A stretch of 64,000 nt of DNA from G963664835 sp963664835 (GTDB lineage: Bacteria; Chloroflexota; UBA6077; FW602-bin22; JBCLEL01), in contig CAXXUG010000013.1 of NCBI GenBank assembly GCA_963664835.2, positions 62,001 through 126,000 of the forward strand. Direction: 5' to 3'. The notes beneath the pieces were generated by a model. It was not told where the DNA came from and made no database searches. It was given only the letters and a program-made list of their open reading frames with translations. Both the position numbers and the translations under genes were made by a program. Below are positions 1 through 8,534 of the stretch, one piece after another (the stretch's first letter is position 1; the number at the start of each line of letters is the position of its first letter).

Positions 1-360
1 CTGGTCCATCCGGTTGGCCTCGATCAGCTTGAGGAAAGGCGCCCTCGGGATGTCAAAAGCCCGGATAGTTTCCTGCAACGCGACCATGTATGGGTGCCGC
101 GGGGTGTCCTCGTAGCACAGATTCACCTCGCGCTCCCAAGCATCGAGCGCCTCGATCCTGTCCCCTTCGTACTCGTCGCCAAGGTCGTCAACGAATCGGC
201 AGAAGGCATAGACGGCGTAAATGTGCTTGCGTTTGTCCCCAGGAAGAAGCCAGGAGCCTACGCTGAAGTTCTCGTAGTGCGTACGCGCCAACTCGGCGCA
301 CCGTGAGTAACCCACTTCCGCTGAGACTTCTGGACCACTTTCGGAGAGAAGTAGCTCCAT
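1..360 (-). CDS. hpnC: Squalene/phytoene synthase family protein, HpnC-like (partial, N-terminal 120 residues)
   Basis: Reading the minus strand from 360 to the window edge gives 120 uninterrupted codons; the 3' part lies outside the window. The protein matches the N-terminus of trans-isoprenyl diphosphate synthases that condense two farnesyl (or geranylgeranyl) diphosphates: a CAELARTHYENF-type opening and the first aspartate-rich motif FVDDLGDE (D58, D59, D62), which binds diphosphate through Mg2+. The HYENFSVGSWLLP stretch is typical of the HpnC branch, known to convert presqualene diphosphate to hydroxysqualene in hopanoid synthesis; phytoene synthase is the alternative. The ATG start is supported by an upstream GGAGGTG (about 10 nt away). 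The gene is divergent from the following dehydrogenase. Not listed as a closed ORF because the stop is off-window. Confidence 0.8.
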   Translation of the reverse strand, partial: MELLLSESGPEVSAEVGYSRCAELARTHYENFSVGSWLLPGDKRKHIYAVYAFCRFVDDLGDEYEGDRIEALDAWEREVNLCYEDTPRHPYMVALQETIRAFDIPRAPFLKLIEANRMDQ

Positions 361-690
361 TGGTAGCCTTGCACCTCCGGGACTTATTATCTGCGCCGCC
401 CCCTCGCCAGGGACTGTTTGGGTGGTGTCCGTCTTGGCCCCTGTTCATGTGAAGCTAAATAAGGCGCACTCAATTTTCAAGTTGATAGGACCGAGTGTCA
501 AACGCCATTGCACGCCGTCAACTCCAAATCCCATCATTAACCTGTGACTATTCGAAGGGACTGCACCGGATCTTCCGGTTTTGTGTAGCCGATGGTGAAT
601 ACGAACTTCAGCCTTAATATTGTCTTTTCCCCACTTATATATTTATCTGACTGCAAGATGCGATAGATTGAGGTATTTCCGAGTACTGAA
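361..690. other. Divergent intergenic region
   Basis: This 330-nt gap separates two divergent genes and should hold both promoters. I see the HpnC Shine-Dalgarno at its left edge. Toward the right gene TTGTCT (620-625) and TTATCT (643-648) sit 17 nt apart, a weak sigma-70 possibility. No convincing gene: the open frames here are fragments antisense to or out of frame with the synthase gene. Confidence 0.4.
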
Positions 691-1749
691 ATGAGCGAAC
701 CAACTCTAATGATCTATGGCGCTTCCGGCTACACCGGCAGACTTATTACGGCACGGGCGGTCTCGTCAGGCCTGCGAACCATTTTGGCCGGTCGCAACCC
801 GAGCAAGATGTCGCTCATGGCAGGCGCCTTTGGGATTGAGACACGTGTCTTCGGACTGGGTGACTCCCGCCGGCTCGAAAGGGCCTTGGAGAACGTCGCG
901 GTGGTTTTGAACTGCGCCGGCCCATTTGTGCACACAGCCACGCCCATGATTGAAGCATGCCTGAAAACCGGCACCCACTATCTGGACATAACTGGGGAGA
1001 TGGATGTCTTCGAAACCCTCTCGGCGCGTGACGAAGCCGCCAGAGACGCTCGGATAATGATTCTGCCGGGCACCGGGATCGACGTCGTGCCGAGCGATTG
1101 TTTGATCGCCGGCCTTGCCGCGCGTCATCCTGGAGGTCAATATTTGCGGCTCGGCCTCGCCATACGCTCCGGCGTCTCCCGGGGCACCATGCGCACCATG
1201 CTGATGAGCATCGAGAACTTCCGCATCCGGCGGGAAGGCAAGATGACGCGCGTTCCATCCGGCAGCCTACGCCAGGAGTTCGATTTCGGCGCGCCGCCCA
1301 GCTCCGCGCTTGTCAGTTCACTGGGCGATGTCTCTACAGCCCATTGGTCGACTGGCATCCCAAACATTGAGAGCTACAACCAGGCCACCAAGTTGTTCCG
1401 CATTCTGACGGGCATCAGCCGGTTGTACGGCCGGCTGCCGGCGAAGCCCATCTGGCTGGCGCTACTGAATGCCCTGGTCGACCGCGCGCCGTTGGGGCCA
1501 AGCGAATCGCGGCGTCGAACCAACTACGCGATCTTCGTCGCCGATATAGAAGATTCGAACGGCAATCATGCAGCGGCTCGACTACGCACGCCAGATCCTT
1601 ACGACCTGACCGCAGATGCGTCCGTAAACATCGCCGCCCGCACCCTGAACGAGGATTTCAAGATCGGATACCAGACGCCGTCTTCTGCCTACGGCGCCGA
1701 ACTGATCCGCGACCTTGATGGCGTACATTTGGAGTATTTGGGCGGGTAG
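691..1749 (+). CDS. Saccharopine dehydrogenase-like NAD(P)-binding oxidoreductase
   Basis: A 352-residue cytosolic protein with an N-terminal Rossmann nucleotide-binding motif GASGYTGRL (residues 10-18) and the CAGPF turn (about residue 75) that marks the saccharopine dehydrogenase/trans-acting enoyl reductase family. Members are NAD(P)H-dependent reductases acting on varied substrates, including lipid intermediates; true saccharopine cleavage is only one subgroup, so the substrate is unknown here. The length fits the short, single-domain members. It stands alone, divergent from the isoprenoid synthase. A lipid-related role would fit that neighbour but is inference. The Shine-Dalgarno before the ATG is weak. 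Confidence 0.75.
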   Translation: MSEPTLMIYGASGYTGRLITARAVSSGLRTILAGRNPSKMSLMAGAFGIETRVFGLGDSRRLERALENVAVVLNCAGPFVHTATPMIEACLKTGTHYLDITGEMDVFETLSARDEAARDARIMILPGTGIDVVPSDCLIAGLAARHPGGQYLRLGLAIRSGVSRGTMRTMLMSIENFRIRREGKMTRVPSGSLRQEFDFGAPPSSALVSSLGDVSTAHWSTGIPNIESYNQATKLFRILTGISRLYGRLPAKPIWLALLNALVDRAPLGPSESRRRTNYAIFVADIEDSNGNHAAARLRTPDPYDLTADASVNIAARTLNEDFKIGYQTPSSAYGAELIRDLDGVHLEYLGG

Positions 1750-1959
1750 GCATCTGGTCCGCCGGACGATACCGGCTCCTCAGGTGATGGTGAGAATACG
1801 GTTTGTCGCCGGAGATCCACGACCTGCTGTAAATTCCGGGCGACGGGCGCTGAAGGGGAAACGTACTCTGCCGCCTTTCGCGTCCAACGATCTACTTGTT
1901 TTTCCAGATCGAACCATCCCGTTGAAGATCAAGGAACCCACCTCCCTTCCAGGTAATTG

Positions 1960-1992
1960 GTACAAATTGAAAGTACTACTTTCAATTTGTAC
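1960..1992. promoter_or_regulatory. 33-bp perfect palindrome, likely operator
   Basis: GTACAAATTGAAAGTA (1960-1975) is followed, after one central base, by its exact reverse complement (1977-1992). Such AT-rich perfect dyads are typical of dimeric repressor sites. There is no T-tract after it, so it is not a terminator. It lies about 75 bp upstream of the promoter of the RusA/REase-HEPN unit, with no intact gene between. Confidence 0.6.
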
Positions 1993-2068
1993 GCTTCGGC
2001 AATCCGGCGTGTTGCGAGAGCTTGAAGAGCTTCGCGACAGCGTCCGAGTGGTAATACTGTTCATCGTC

Positions 2069-2074
2069 TATAAT
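2069..2074 (+). promoter_or_regulatory. Consensus -10 box (TATAAT), possibly leaderless start
   Basis: TATAAT begins 14 nt before the ATG of the RusA-like gene, putting the expected transcript start at about 2081-2082, essentially at the start codon (2083). No Shine-Dalgarno precedes that ATG, which agrees with a leaderless mRNA. No good -35 is visible 17 nt upstream, so an activator or the upstream palindrome may matter. Confidence 0.5.
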
Positions 2075-2082
2075 TCGAACGG

Positions 2083-2487
2083 ATGACTACCCCACTTGAA
2101 TTCGTCGTAGACGGCCCGCCGGTGTCTCAACAAGCTCGTCGAAGACAACTCGTACAAAGATGGAGAGAAGCGGTGAGGAATGCCGCCGGGCGGCGATGGG
2201 CCTCGCAAGAGCCCCTCGCTGGCGGCGTCATTGTGACTATCACGTACTCCTTTGACGACGCAAAGCTTGACGTTGATAACATCCCAAAGCCAATTCGGGA
2301 TGCCTTGAGCGGATTGGTCTACTCTGATGACTCTCAGGTTTCTGATATTCTTTGCCGACCCAGAGACCGTCGGCGCCAGTTGCGATTCCAAAATGCCTCA
2401 CCATTGTTGCTGGACTACTTAGACAGACCTGGACAGTTTCTCTACATAACAGTCGTCAACTCGCCAAGTCAGGAGGTGAGATTCTGA
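2083..2487 (+). CDS. RusA-family Holliday-junction resolvase-like nuclease
   Basis: A 134-residue protein of normal RusA size. It has the family's acidic core: LDVDNIPKPIRDAL with D63, D65 and K69, followed by VYSDDSQV with D82/D83. In E. coli RusA the equivalent aspartates bind the metal and cut four-way DNA junctions as a dimer. RusA genes are usually prophage- or mobile-element-borne. Here there is no phage context; instead the stop codon (2485-2487) overlaps the start of a second nuclease-like gene, so the two are almost certainly co-translated. See the next entry and the operator upstream. Confidence 0.75.
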   Translation: MTTPLEFVVDGPPVSQQARRRQLVQRWREAVRNAAGRRWASQEPLAGGVIVTITYSFDDAKLDVDNIPKPIRDALSGLVYSDDSQVSDILCRPRDRRRQLRFQNASPLLLDYLDRPGQFLYITVVNSPSQEVRF

Positions 2488-3122
2488 TCGAAGATGCGAC
2501 GATCCTTGAAGGCCTCCTCGCGGACCAGTATCGCCAGAAAGGCTACGAGGTATCAAGAGAGCCTCAACTTGATTTTTTGCCCGGATTTCGCCCAGACCTG
2601 ATTGTTCGCAAAGACGATCAAGTAACGGTGATTGAAGTGAAGGCCAGATCGTCTCTTGCGGCGAATCCTAAGATCAGGGAGTTGGCGCAGATCATCCACT
2701 CGAAGCCGGGATGGAGTTTCGAGCTGCTATTGGTGAGCGAACCGGAGAAGCTGGATCTGCCCCAGGGCGCACAACCCTTTGAGAAAGAAAACATCCTGCA
2801 GCGGCTAGAGGAAGCCGAGAGCGCCCGTGAGTCAGGATTGTCCGAAGCTGCGTTCTTGCTTGCTTGGTCGGCTTGCGAGGCTGCGATCAGAGCATTGATG
2901 GCAGAGGAAGGAATCTCGAATGAAAGCATCACGACACCGAGCTACGTATTGAACCAGGCAGCATCTCAAGGCGTCATCTCACGAGACGAGTATCGAAATC
3001 TCTCAGGCATGTTGAGGTACAGGAACGCCATCGTTCACGGTTTCGCGCTCGACAACTTTAGCGATGAGCTAACGACTCAATTGATTGAGACGGTTCGACA
3101 TCTAAACAACAGCCCTGAATAA
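2484..3122 (+). CDS. PD-(D/E)XK endonuclease-like protein fused to a HEPN domain
   Basis: I place the start at CTG 2484, which overlaps the RusA stop in a CTGA arrangement and sits 7 nt after a strong GGAGG (2472-2476); an ATG far upstream (2352) would read through the RusA gene in another frame. The 212-residue product has two parts. Residues 1-75 carry a restriction-endonuclease-fold signature: RPD (D38), then IEVKA (E51, K53). Residues about 105-212 are alpha-helical and end with RNAIVH (R180, H185), the Rx4H motif of HEPN RNases, including the polar residue after Arg. HEPN and REase folds are common in defence and toxin systems. The combined architecture next to RusA suggests a nucleic-acid-targeting module; its target is unknown. 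Confidence 0.65.
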   Translation: MIEDATILEGLLADQYRQKGYEVSREPQLDFLPGFRPDLIVRKDDQVTVIEVKARSSLAANPKIRELAQIIHSKPGWSFELLLVSEPEKLDLPQGAQPFEKENILQRLEEAESARESGLSEAAFLLAWSACEAAIRALMAEEGISNESITTPSYVLNQAASQGVISRDEYRNLSGMLRYRNAIVHGFALDNFSDELTTQLIETVRHLNNSPE

Positions 3123-3290
3123 GACTATATCCTCTCGCCGCCACCATGAAATGTCCTAGCGTGCTTAGTGCGGAGAGCGGTGCCGCGCAAGCTACTCGGC
3201 GGAAATCAGATTTGCCGCTCGACTTTGTCGGCGTTGGACGATGGTAATAGACCACCCAGTAGCAGAACAGGACCGTGATACCAACAAGCC

Positions 3291-4139
3291 ATGAATTCTG
3301 CCTCCAAGGCTCCTCTGGCCAAGTATCTCGCGCTCGACGTAGGCGGTACGACCACCAAAGCCGGCATCGTCGACTCGACCGGCGAGGTACTCGCACAGAA
3401 CGTCGTCGAGAGCCACGCCGGCGGCTCCCGCGCACAGGTCCTCGACGACATCAAGGCGGCGCTCGAACCCTTCGCAGAGGAGCCGGCCGAGGGTATCGGC
3501 GCCGGCTTTCCATCGTTCGGAGACTTCGAGCGTGGTGTGCTCGATAGCGAGGCCTCCGGCTATCCCTCGATGCACGGCTTTCCCCTGCGCCAACACTTGG
3601 AGGACACCTATGGACTGCCGGCCAAGGTTGTCTCCGACGCCAGCCTGTTCGCGCACGGGATTCTGCGCTTTGGCGAGGGCCGCCGCCTGAGAAGCTTCAT
3701 AGCAATAGGCCTCGGAACCGGGCCCGCAATCGGCCTCGTCCAGGCCGGCCAAGTGCTTACCGGACCAAGGGGCTTCCCCGATGTCGCCTTTCGCTTTTAC
3801 ACAGAATACGGCTGGCCGGCTGCCTCGAGGCACTCAGGCTTTCACTTTGCCGAGCACTATGGGGCGGATCCTGCAACGATCCATCGGCTGGCGCTAGCCG
3901 GCGATGCCTCCGCTCTAAAGGCCTGGCGGCAGGTCGGCGAGGCTCTTGGAGACACCGTAGTCCGACTGTCCTCCGAATCCGGTATACCAGACGCCGTTAT
4001 CGGCGGCGGGCTCGCCAACGCCTGGGACCTCTTCGAGCCCTCCCTGCGACGCCGGATCGAGCGCCACGGCATTCAGGCGGTCAAGACCGCGCTGCCGAAT
4101 CCGTCGCTGGCCGGTGCCGCCGCATTGTTCCTGGTATAG
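3291..4139 (+). CDS. ROK-family sugar kinase/transcription factor-like protein
   Basis: A 282-residue ROK protein. The N-terminal phosphate-binding loop ALDVGGTTTKAGIVD (from residue 14) and the VVSDAS segment, containing the presumed catalytic Asp, identify the fold shared with glucokinase and N-acetylhexosamine kinases. The C-terminal adenosine-site turn IGGGLANAWDLF is also present. It is slightly short and lacks the CxCGxxGC zinc cluster seen in most ROK proteins, so sugar specificity cannot be assigned and it may be an atypical or polyphosphate-type kinase. There is no N-terminal HTH, so it is not a ROK repressor. It is monocistronic, and the Shine-Dalgarno is poor. Confidence 0.7.
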   Translation: MNSASKAPLAKYLALDVGGTTTKAGIVDSTGEVLAQNVVESHAGGSRAQVLDDIKAALEPFAEEPAEGIGAGFPSFGDFERGVLDSEASGYPSMHGFPLRQHLEDTYGLPAKVVSDASLFAHGILRFGEGRRLRSFIAIGLGTGPAIGLVQAGQVLTGPRGFPDVAFRFYTEYGWPAASRHSGFHFAEHYGADPATIHRLALAGDASALKAWRQVGEALGDTVVRLSSESGIPDAVIGGGLANAWDLFEPSLRRRIERHGIQAVKTALPNPSLAGAAALFLV

Positions 4140-4421
4140 AACTGCTCGCCGTCAATATTTCCGAAACAGTCTAGGTCAGGGCCGGCCGGTAAATGCAGGC
4201 CGCGCGCACGCGTCTGATACCAATTTATTTAAGCAATTTCATAGTTGCATCGCATGTCGCGCCGGCTATATTGGGATTGTACCTACCACTAGTAGCGTCT
4301 CCGCGCTAGGTGTGGCTCTCCGGCGGGCGTGGTCGCTGTGCGCCGTCAGAAGCCGGCCAGGAATGGCGCGAACCGTGGTCGATTGTCGCCGATGTGCATT
4401 GCGGGGAAGAGGATTCAGCGT

Positions 4422-4886
4422 ATGGGCGGTTGCCTCAGAGACGTTGGAGGCGTGAGCGCATCCGTGATACTTGTCTGGGTCATAATTGCATTGATAACTG
4501 GCAACTCCGCCGCGACCAAGTCAGTAGTCGAGCTTGGCGCCGCTAGCGTCGCGCCAACCGCAACCCCCGTGCCCATCGAGATCACAGCCGCCGAGATGAT
4601 GGCCGATTACGACGCCAACGAGGTCGCGGCCGACATGAAGTACAGGAACAAGTGGGTCATCATCACCGGTGAGATCGGCTCCATCAGCGAGGTCCTGGGT
4701 CGCAAGTACGTCTCGCTGGCTGAAGGCGGACTTCTACCGGTGAGCCGAGTGCACTGCCACTTCGAGAATCGTCACGCCGACCAGCTTGTAGATCTAAGAA
4801 AGGGCCAGGATGTAAGTATGCGCGGCAGAGTCGACGGCTACGACATCGGGAACGTCACCGTCAGCAACTGCACGGTGGCGGAATAG
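4422..4886 (+). CDS. Exported OB-fold (tRNA_anti-like) protein
   Basis: A 154-residue protein: an N-terminal hydrophobic stretch (ASVILVWVIIALITG, roughly residues 13-27), then a threonine/proline-rich linker and a domain beginning ITAAEMMADYDANEVAADMKYRNK (seen in positions 4582-4660). This Y-x-x-N-E-x-x-A-x-x-x-Y opening is typical of the tRNA_anti-like OB-fold domain found in envelope proteins, whose ligands are mostly unknown. The ATG at 4422 is preferred because GGGGAAGAGG lies just upstream and the hydrophobic segment then falls at the N-terminus; longer starts exist (4392, 4329). It probably acts at or outside the membrane. Confidence 0.6.
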   Translation: MGGCLRDVGGVSASVILVWVIIALITGNSAATKSVVELGAASVAPTATPVPIEITAAEMMADYDANEVAADMKYRNKWVIITGEIGSISEVLGRKYVSLAEGGLLPVSRVHCHFENRHADQLVDLRKGQDVSMRGRVDGYDIGNVTVSNCTVAE

Positions 4887-5525
4887 AGAATGGCGAAACC
4901 TCACGAATGGGAGTCCAGCCTATCTCCATGTCCCGCGAGTTCTCGCGCCTACCGAAAATCTGCGGTGAGCAGGATTCCGACTGATTTTGGGACCTAAGTT
5001 GAGATCGCAATCGCGAAACAGAATCGCTTCACGAGTGAGCCGGTATTGCGCCCACTGTAGGGCCTTTTGCGCACTCGGCGCGAGATAGACAATGCCCGTA
5101 TTTATCGGTAAAATATAAGCAAATATGCGAAACACTTTTCGAGCAACAGGTTTGTCGCGGCAAAGAAGTTTCGCGCGACAGAATACCGTTCCCGGTCCCG
5201 TGCTCCTGGTCAACCCCGGTCCATGCTCCGAGATCCACATGGGGTGTCCGTGAACGGAGTTGATCGGCCGTTGACTTCCTACACACGGTCATGCTCGCGA
5301 GCGAAATCGGCGATGTCGCTCTTGTCGAAAAGGCCACTTCAGGCGCTGCGCTCAAAGGTAATGCCGGCGGATGCCGGCCCGCCGATCCGGTCCGGTATGT
5401 AAGCGATGAGTACCTGGCGTCGAGCTTGCGCATCGTACGTGGAATCGTATAGATGTGCGGTCGCAGGTGCCGCCCGAGTCGGTAAGCCAATTGCAACATG
5501 GAAATCAACGTAGCTTGGGGGTTGA
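4887..5525. other. 639-nt gap before gyrB
   Basis: No supported gene. The open frames on the minus strand show no recognisable domain and no Shine-Dalgarno. The stretch around 5090-5125 is AT-rich relative to its surroundings and could hold promoter elements for the gyrB operon, but I found no convincing -35/-10 pair. None of the window's dispersed palindromic repeats is present here. Confidence 0.3.
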
Positions 5526-7445
5526 ATGGCGATAGACTCAGTTAGAGACTTGGAAACGTCCGAATACGGCGTCGAGAGTATCCACGTTCTCGAGGGCCTC
5601 GAAGCGGTTCGCCGCCGGCCTGGAATGTACATCGGTAGCACCGACGTACGTGGATTGCATCACCTCATCTACGAGGTCGTCGACAACTCGGTCGACGAAG
5701 CGCTGGCCGGCATTTGCGACCAAGTCACCCTGACGATCCATGCCGATGGAAGCGTTACGTCAGTTGACAATGGACGCGGGATTCCCATCGAAACTCACCC
5801 CAAGACCGGCAAATCGGCGCTCGAGACGGTAATGACCACGCTCCACGCCGGCGGCAAATTCGGCGGAAACGGCTATAAAGTCGCCAGCGGGCTGCATGGA
5901 GTCGGCGTATCCGCGGTAAACGCTCTGTCCGAATGGCTCTGGGTAGAAGTAGTCCGCGATGGCGACCTGTACCGACAAGAGTATTCCAGAGGCGTGCCCA
6001 CCACTGACGTAAAGAAAATCGGCCGGACCGATCGCGTTGGAACCACAACCTCTTTTCTCGGCGACAAGAGCATATTCGAGTCGCTCGATTACAACTTCGA
6101 CACGCTGGCCCAAAGATTTCGCGAGATGGCGTATCTGACAAAGGGCCTGCAGATTACGTTCATCGACGAACGCACCGACCGGGAGATGTCATTCTATTTC
6201 GAAGGCGGCGTCCTGTCCTTCGTCCGTCACTTGAATAAGCATCGTAGTCCAGTTCACAAGCCCATTTATATCGAGCGATCGGTTGACACTTCCCAGGTGG
6301 AAGTTGCCATTCAGTACAACGACTCGTTCGCCGAGACCGTTTACAGCTTCGCGAACAATATCAATACCTCCGACGGTGGCACCCACCTGACCGGCTTCCG
6401 GTCTGCAATTACTCGAACGATCAACGACTACGGGCGCAAAAACAAGCTGCTCAAGGACGACGACGGAAATCTTAGCGGCGACGACGTCCGAGAAGGTCTG
6501 GCCGCCATAATCAGCGTCAAGCTTCCGGAACCGCAGTTCGAGAGTCAGACCAAGGCAAAGCTTGGCAATGCCGAGGTGCGAAATCACGTCGAAACCGCTG
6601 TAGTGGACGGTCTGAGGATCTATTTCGACGAAAACCCAAGTGACGCCCGCCGAATCATCGACAAGTGCTTGACCGCGGCCAGAGCGCGCAAGGCAGCCCA
6701 AATGGCGAGAGACGCCGTCATTCGCAAGAACGCCTTGGACGGAATGACTCTCCCAGGTAAGCTCGCAGATTGCACCGAAAGAGATCCAAGCCGTGCTGAG
6801 CTTTACCTGGTCGAGGGCGACTCGGCCGGCGGGTCCGCCAAACAGGGACGCGACCGCCGATTTCAAGCCGTGCTCCCGCTCCGGGGAAAGATCCTGAACG
6901 TTGAGAAGGCCCGCGAAGACAAGATGCTGTCCCACGCAGAAATCAGGGCTATCATCACCGCCTTGGGCGCAGGAATAAACATCAACTTCGATTTGAGCAA
7001 GCTTCGCTACTACCGTGTTATTCTGATGTGCGATGCCGACGTAGATGGAGCACACATTCGCACTCTGCTGTTGACTTTCTTTTACCGGAACATGCGCGAG
7101 TTGATCGAGCACGGATATCTCTATATAGCACAACCACCTCTCTACCGGATACAGGCAGGCAAGAAGCGCGCGTGGGTTTACTCCGAAGATGAGAAGGACG
7201 AGATGCTCGCCTCTATCAAGAGCAGGAGCGTGACCGTCCAGAGATACAAGGGTCTGGGCGAGATGAATCCAGAGCAGCTCTGGGAAACAACCATGAATCC
7301 GGAGCAGCGAACCACATTGCAGGTGACCATCGACGAGGCGGTCGAGGCGGACAAGATTTTCCAAATGTTGATGGGCGAAAGTGTCCCACCTCGCCGACGG
7401 TTCATTCAGACCCACGCCAAGCAGGTGCGACACCTAGACGTATGA
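5526..7445 (+). CDS. gyrB: DNA gyrase subunit B
   Basis: A 639-residue type IIA topoisomerase ATPase subunit, which with GyrA introduces negative supercoils. The GHKL ATP site is complete: NSVDEALAG, DNGRGIP and GLHGVGVSAVNALS. The TOPRIM domain has YLVEGDSAGGSAKQGRDR and the metal-binding CDADVDGAHIRTLL, and the C-terminus has the YKGLGEMNPEQLW signature. Length matches the short GyrB form without the proteobacterial insertion; ParE is the main alternative, but the sequence style and standard KGLGEMNPEQLWETTM ending favour GyrB. It is translationally coupled to plsX: stop and next start overlap by 4 nt (ATGA at 7442). gyrA is not in the window. Confidence 0.93.
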   Translation: MAIDSVRDLETSEYGVESIHVLEGLEAVRRRPGMYIGSTDVRGLHHLIYEVVDNSVDEALAGICDQVTLTIHADGSVTSVDNGRGIPIETHPKTGKSALETVMTTLHAGGKFGGNGYKVASGLHGVGVSAVNALSEWLWVEVVRDGDLYRQEYSRGVPTTDVKKIGRTDRVGTTTSFLGDKSIFESLDYNFDTLAQRFREMAYLTKGLQITFIDERTDREMSFYFEGGVLSFVRHLNKHRSPVHKPIYIERSVDTSQVEVAIQYNDSFAETVYSFANNINTSDGGTHLTGFRSAITRTINDYGRKNKLLKDDDGNLSGDDVREGLAAIISVKLPEPQFESQTKAKLGNAEVRNHVETAVVDGLRIYFDENPSDARRIIDKCLTAARARKAAQMARDAVIRKNALDGMTLPGKLADCTERDPSRAELYLVEGDSAGGSAKQGRDRRFQAVLPLRGKILNVEKAREDKMLSHAEIRAIITALGAGININFDLSKLRYYRVILMCDADVDGAHIRTLLLTFFYRNMRELIEHGYLYIAQPPLYRIQAGKKRAWVYSEDEKDEMLASIKSRSVTVQRYKGLGEMNPEQLWETTMNPEQRTTLQVTIDEAVEADKIFQMLMGESVPPRRRFIQTHAKQVRHLDV

Positions 7446-8503
7446 CGGCAAACACCGACCCAGATTCTAAACAGCCCAAAATGCCGATAGCCCTAGATGC
7501 GGTCGGCGGAGACAACGCTCCGGGCGAAATCATCGAGGGCGCGGTGCAGGCCTATCGAGAATCCGGCGTACCCATAACGCTCGTTGGGCCCAGAGACCTT
7601 CTGCTAACCGAGTTGGACCGCATAAATGCCAGCGACTCCCGAATCGAGTTGGTCGACGCCCCCCATAACATCGCGATGGATGAGTCCCCTGTACAGGCAG
7701 TCAGGCACAAACGCGAGTCCTCGATCGTCGTAGGAATGGATCTCGTAAAGAAAGGGCGGGCATCCGGCTTTGTATCAGCCGGCAACAGCGGGGCGATTAT
7801 GGCCGCGTCCGTGCTGCGATTGGGACGCTCCGCCGAGATTGATAAGCCGGCTTTGGCCTCAGTATTTCCCACCCTGGCAGGTGAGTGCCTGATGCTGGAT
7901 GTCGGCGCTTCAACCGACTGCAGGGTAGACGACTTGGTCCGTTTCGCGGTGATGGGAAGCGTCTACTGCCAGCGGGTCATGATGATGCCCAATCCTAAAG
8001 TGGGACTCTTGAGCAACGGAGAAGAGAGCTCCAAGGGAAACTCGATCGTTCAACAGACCCACGAGCGTCTCGCTTCCAGCAATCTGAACTTCGTCGGAAA
8101 TATCGAGGGAAAAGACATACCCTTCGGCAAAGCCGACGTTATTGTCGCTGACGGATTTGTTGGAAACGTCGCGCTGAAGACCGCCGAAGGCGTCGCCGAG
8201 TTTGCTTTCAAGCTGTTGCGCGATGAGTTCGACAGGGCAAGCCTTCTATCCAAGATTGGCGGACTGTTGCTGATGCCCAGCCTGCGAAGAATCAAGAGAC
8301 GGTTCGACTACGACGAGTACGGCGCGGCGCTGCTGCTCGGCGTTGATGGAATAGTCCTGATCGCCCACGGCAGGAGTAAAGCCAAAGCGATCAAGAACGC
8401 TCTCCTCAGAGCCTACAGCGCGGTAGAATTCGGAGTGGTCAACCACATACGAGTAGGTAGTGATCAAATGGTACGACGCAGCAGCATCCCAGTGTCGGGA
8501 TAG
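7442..8503 (+). CDS. plsX: Phosphate acyltransferase PlsX
   Basis: A 353-residue peripheral membrane enzyme that makes acyl-phosphate from acyl-ACP for PlsY-dependent phospholipid synthesis. Family markers are the opening IALDAVGGDNAPGEIIEGAV, the SAGNSGAIMAAS loop, GNIEGKDIPFGKADVIVADGFVGN and the C-terminal YGAALLLGVDGIVLIAHGRS. Its start overlaps the gyrB stop by 4 nt, and fabF follows after 31 nt, giving a lipid-synthesis pair attached to gyrB. There is no acpP between plsX and fabF, which is where many genomes carry fabH/fabD/fabG/acpP. Confidence 0.93.
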   Translation: MTANTDPDSKQPKMPIALDAVGGDNAPGEIIEGAVQAYRESGVPITLVGPRDLLLTELDRINASDSRIELVDAPHNIAMDESPVQAVRHKRESSIVVGMDLVKKGRASGFVSAGNSGAIMAASVLRLGRSAEIDKPALASVFPTLAGECLMLDVGASTDCRVDDLVRFAVMGSVYCQRVMMMPNPKVGLLSNGEESSKGNSIVQQTHERLASSNLNFVGNIEGKDIPFGKADVIVADGFVGNVALKTAEGVAEFAFKLLRDEFDRASLLSKIGGLLLMPSLRRIKRRFDYDEYGAALLLGVDGIVLIAHGRSKAKAIKNALLRAYSAVEFGVVNHIRVGSDQMVRRSSIPVSG

Positions 8504-8534
8504 CAATGTCTCGTTTGCCTTTAGGAGTCTTGAA

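Noticed and set aside
1715..2086. 123-codon plus-strand frame between the reductase and RusA-like genes
   Set aside because: No family resemblance; it crosses the palindrome and the promoter of the next gene.
6189..7433. Long antisense open frame of 414 codons within gyrB
   Set aside because: It is a shadow of the strongly conserved gyrB frame, with no recognisable domain or Shine-Dalgarno.
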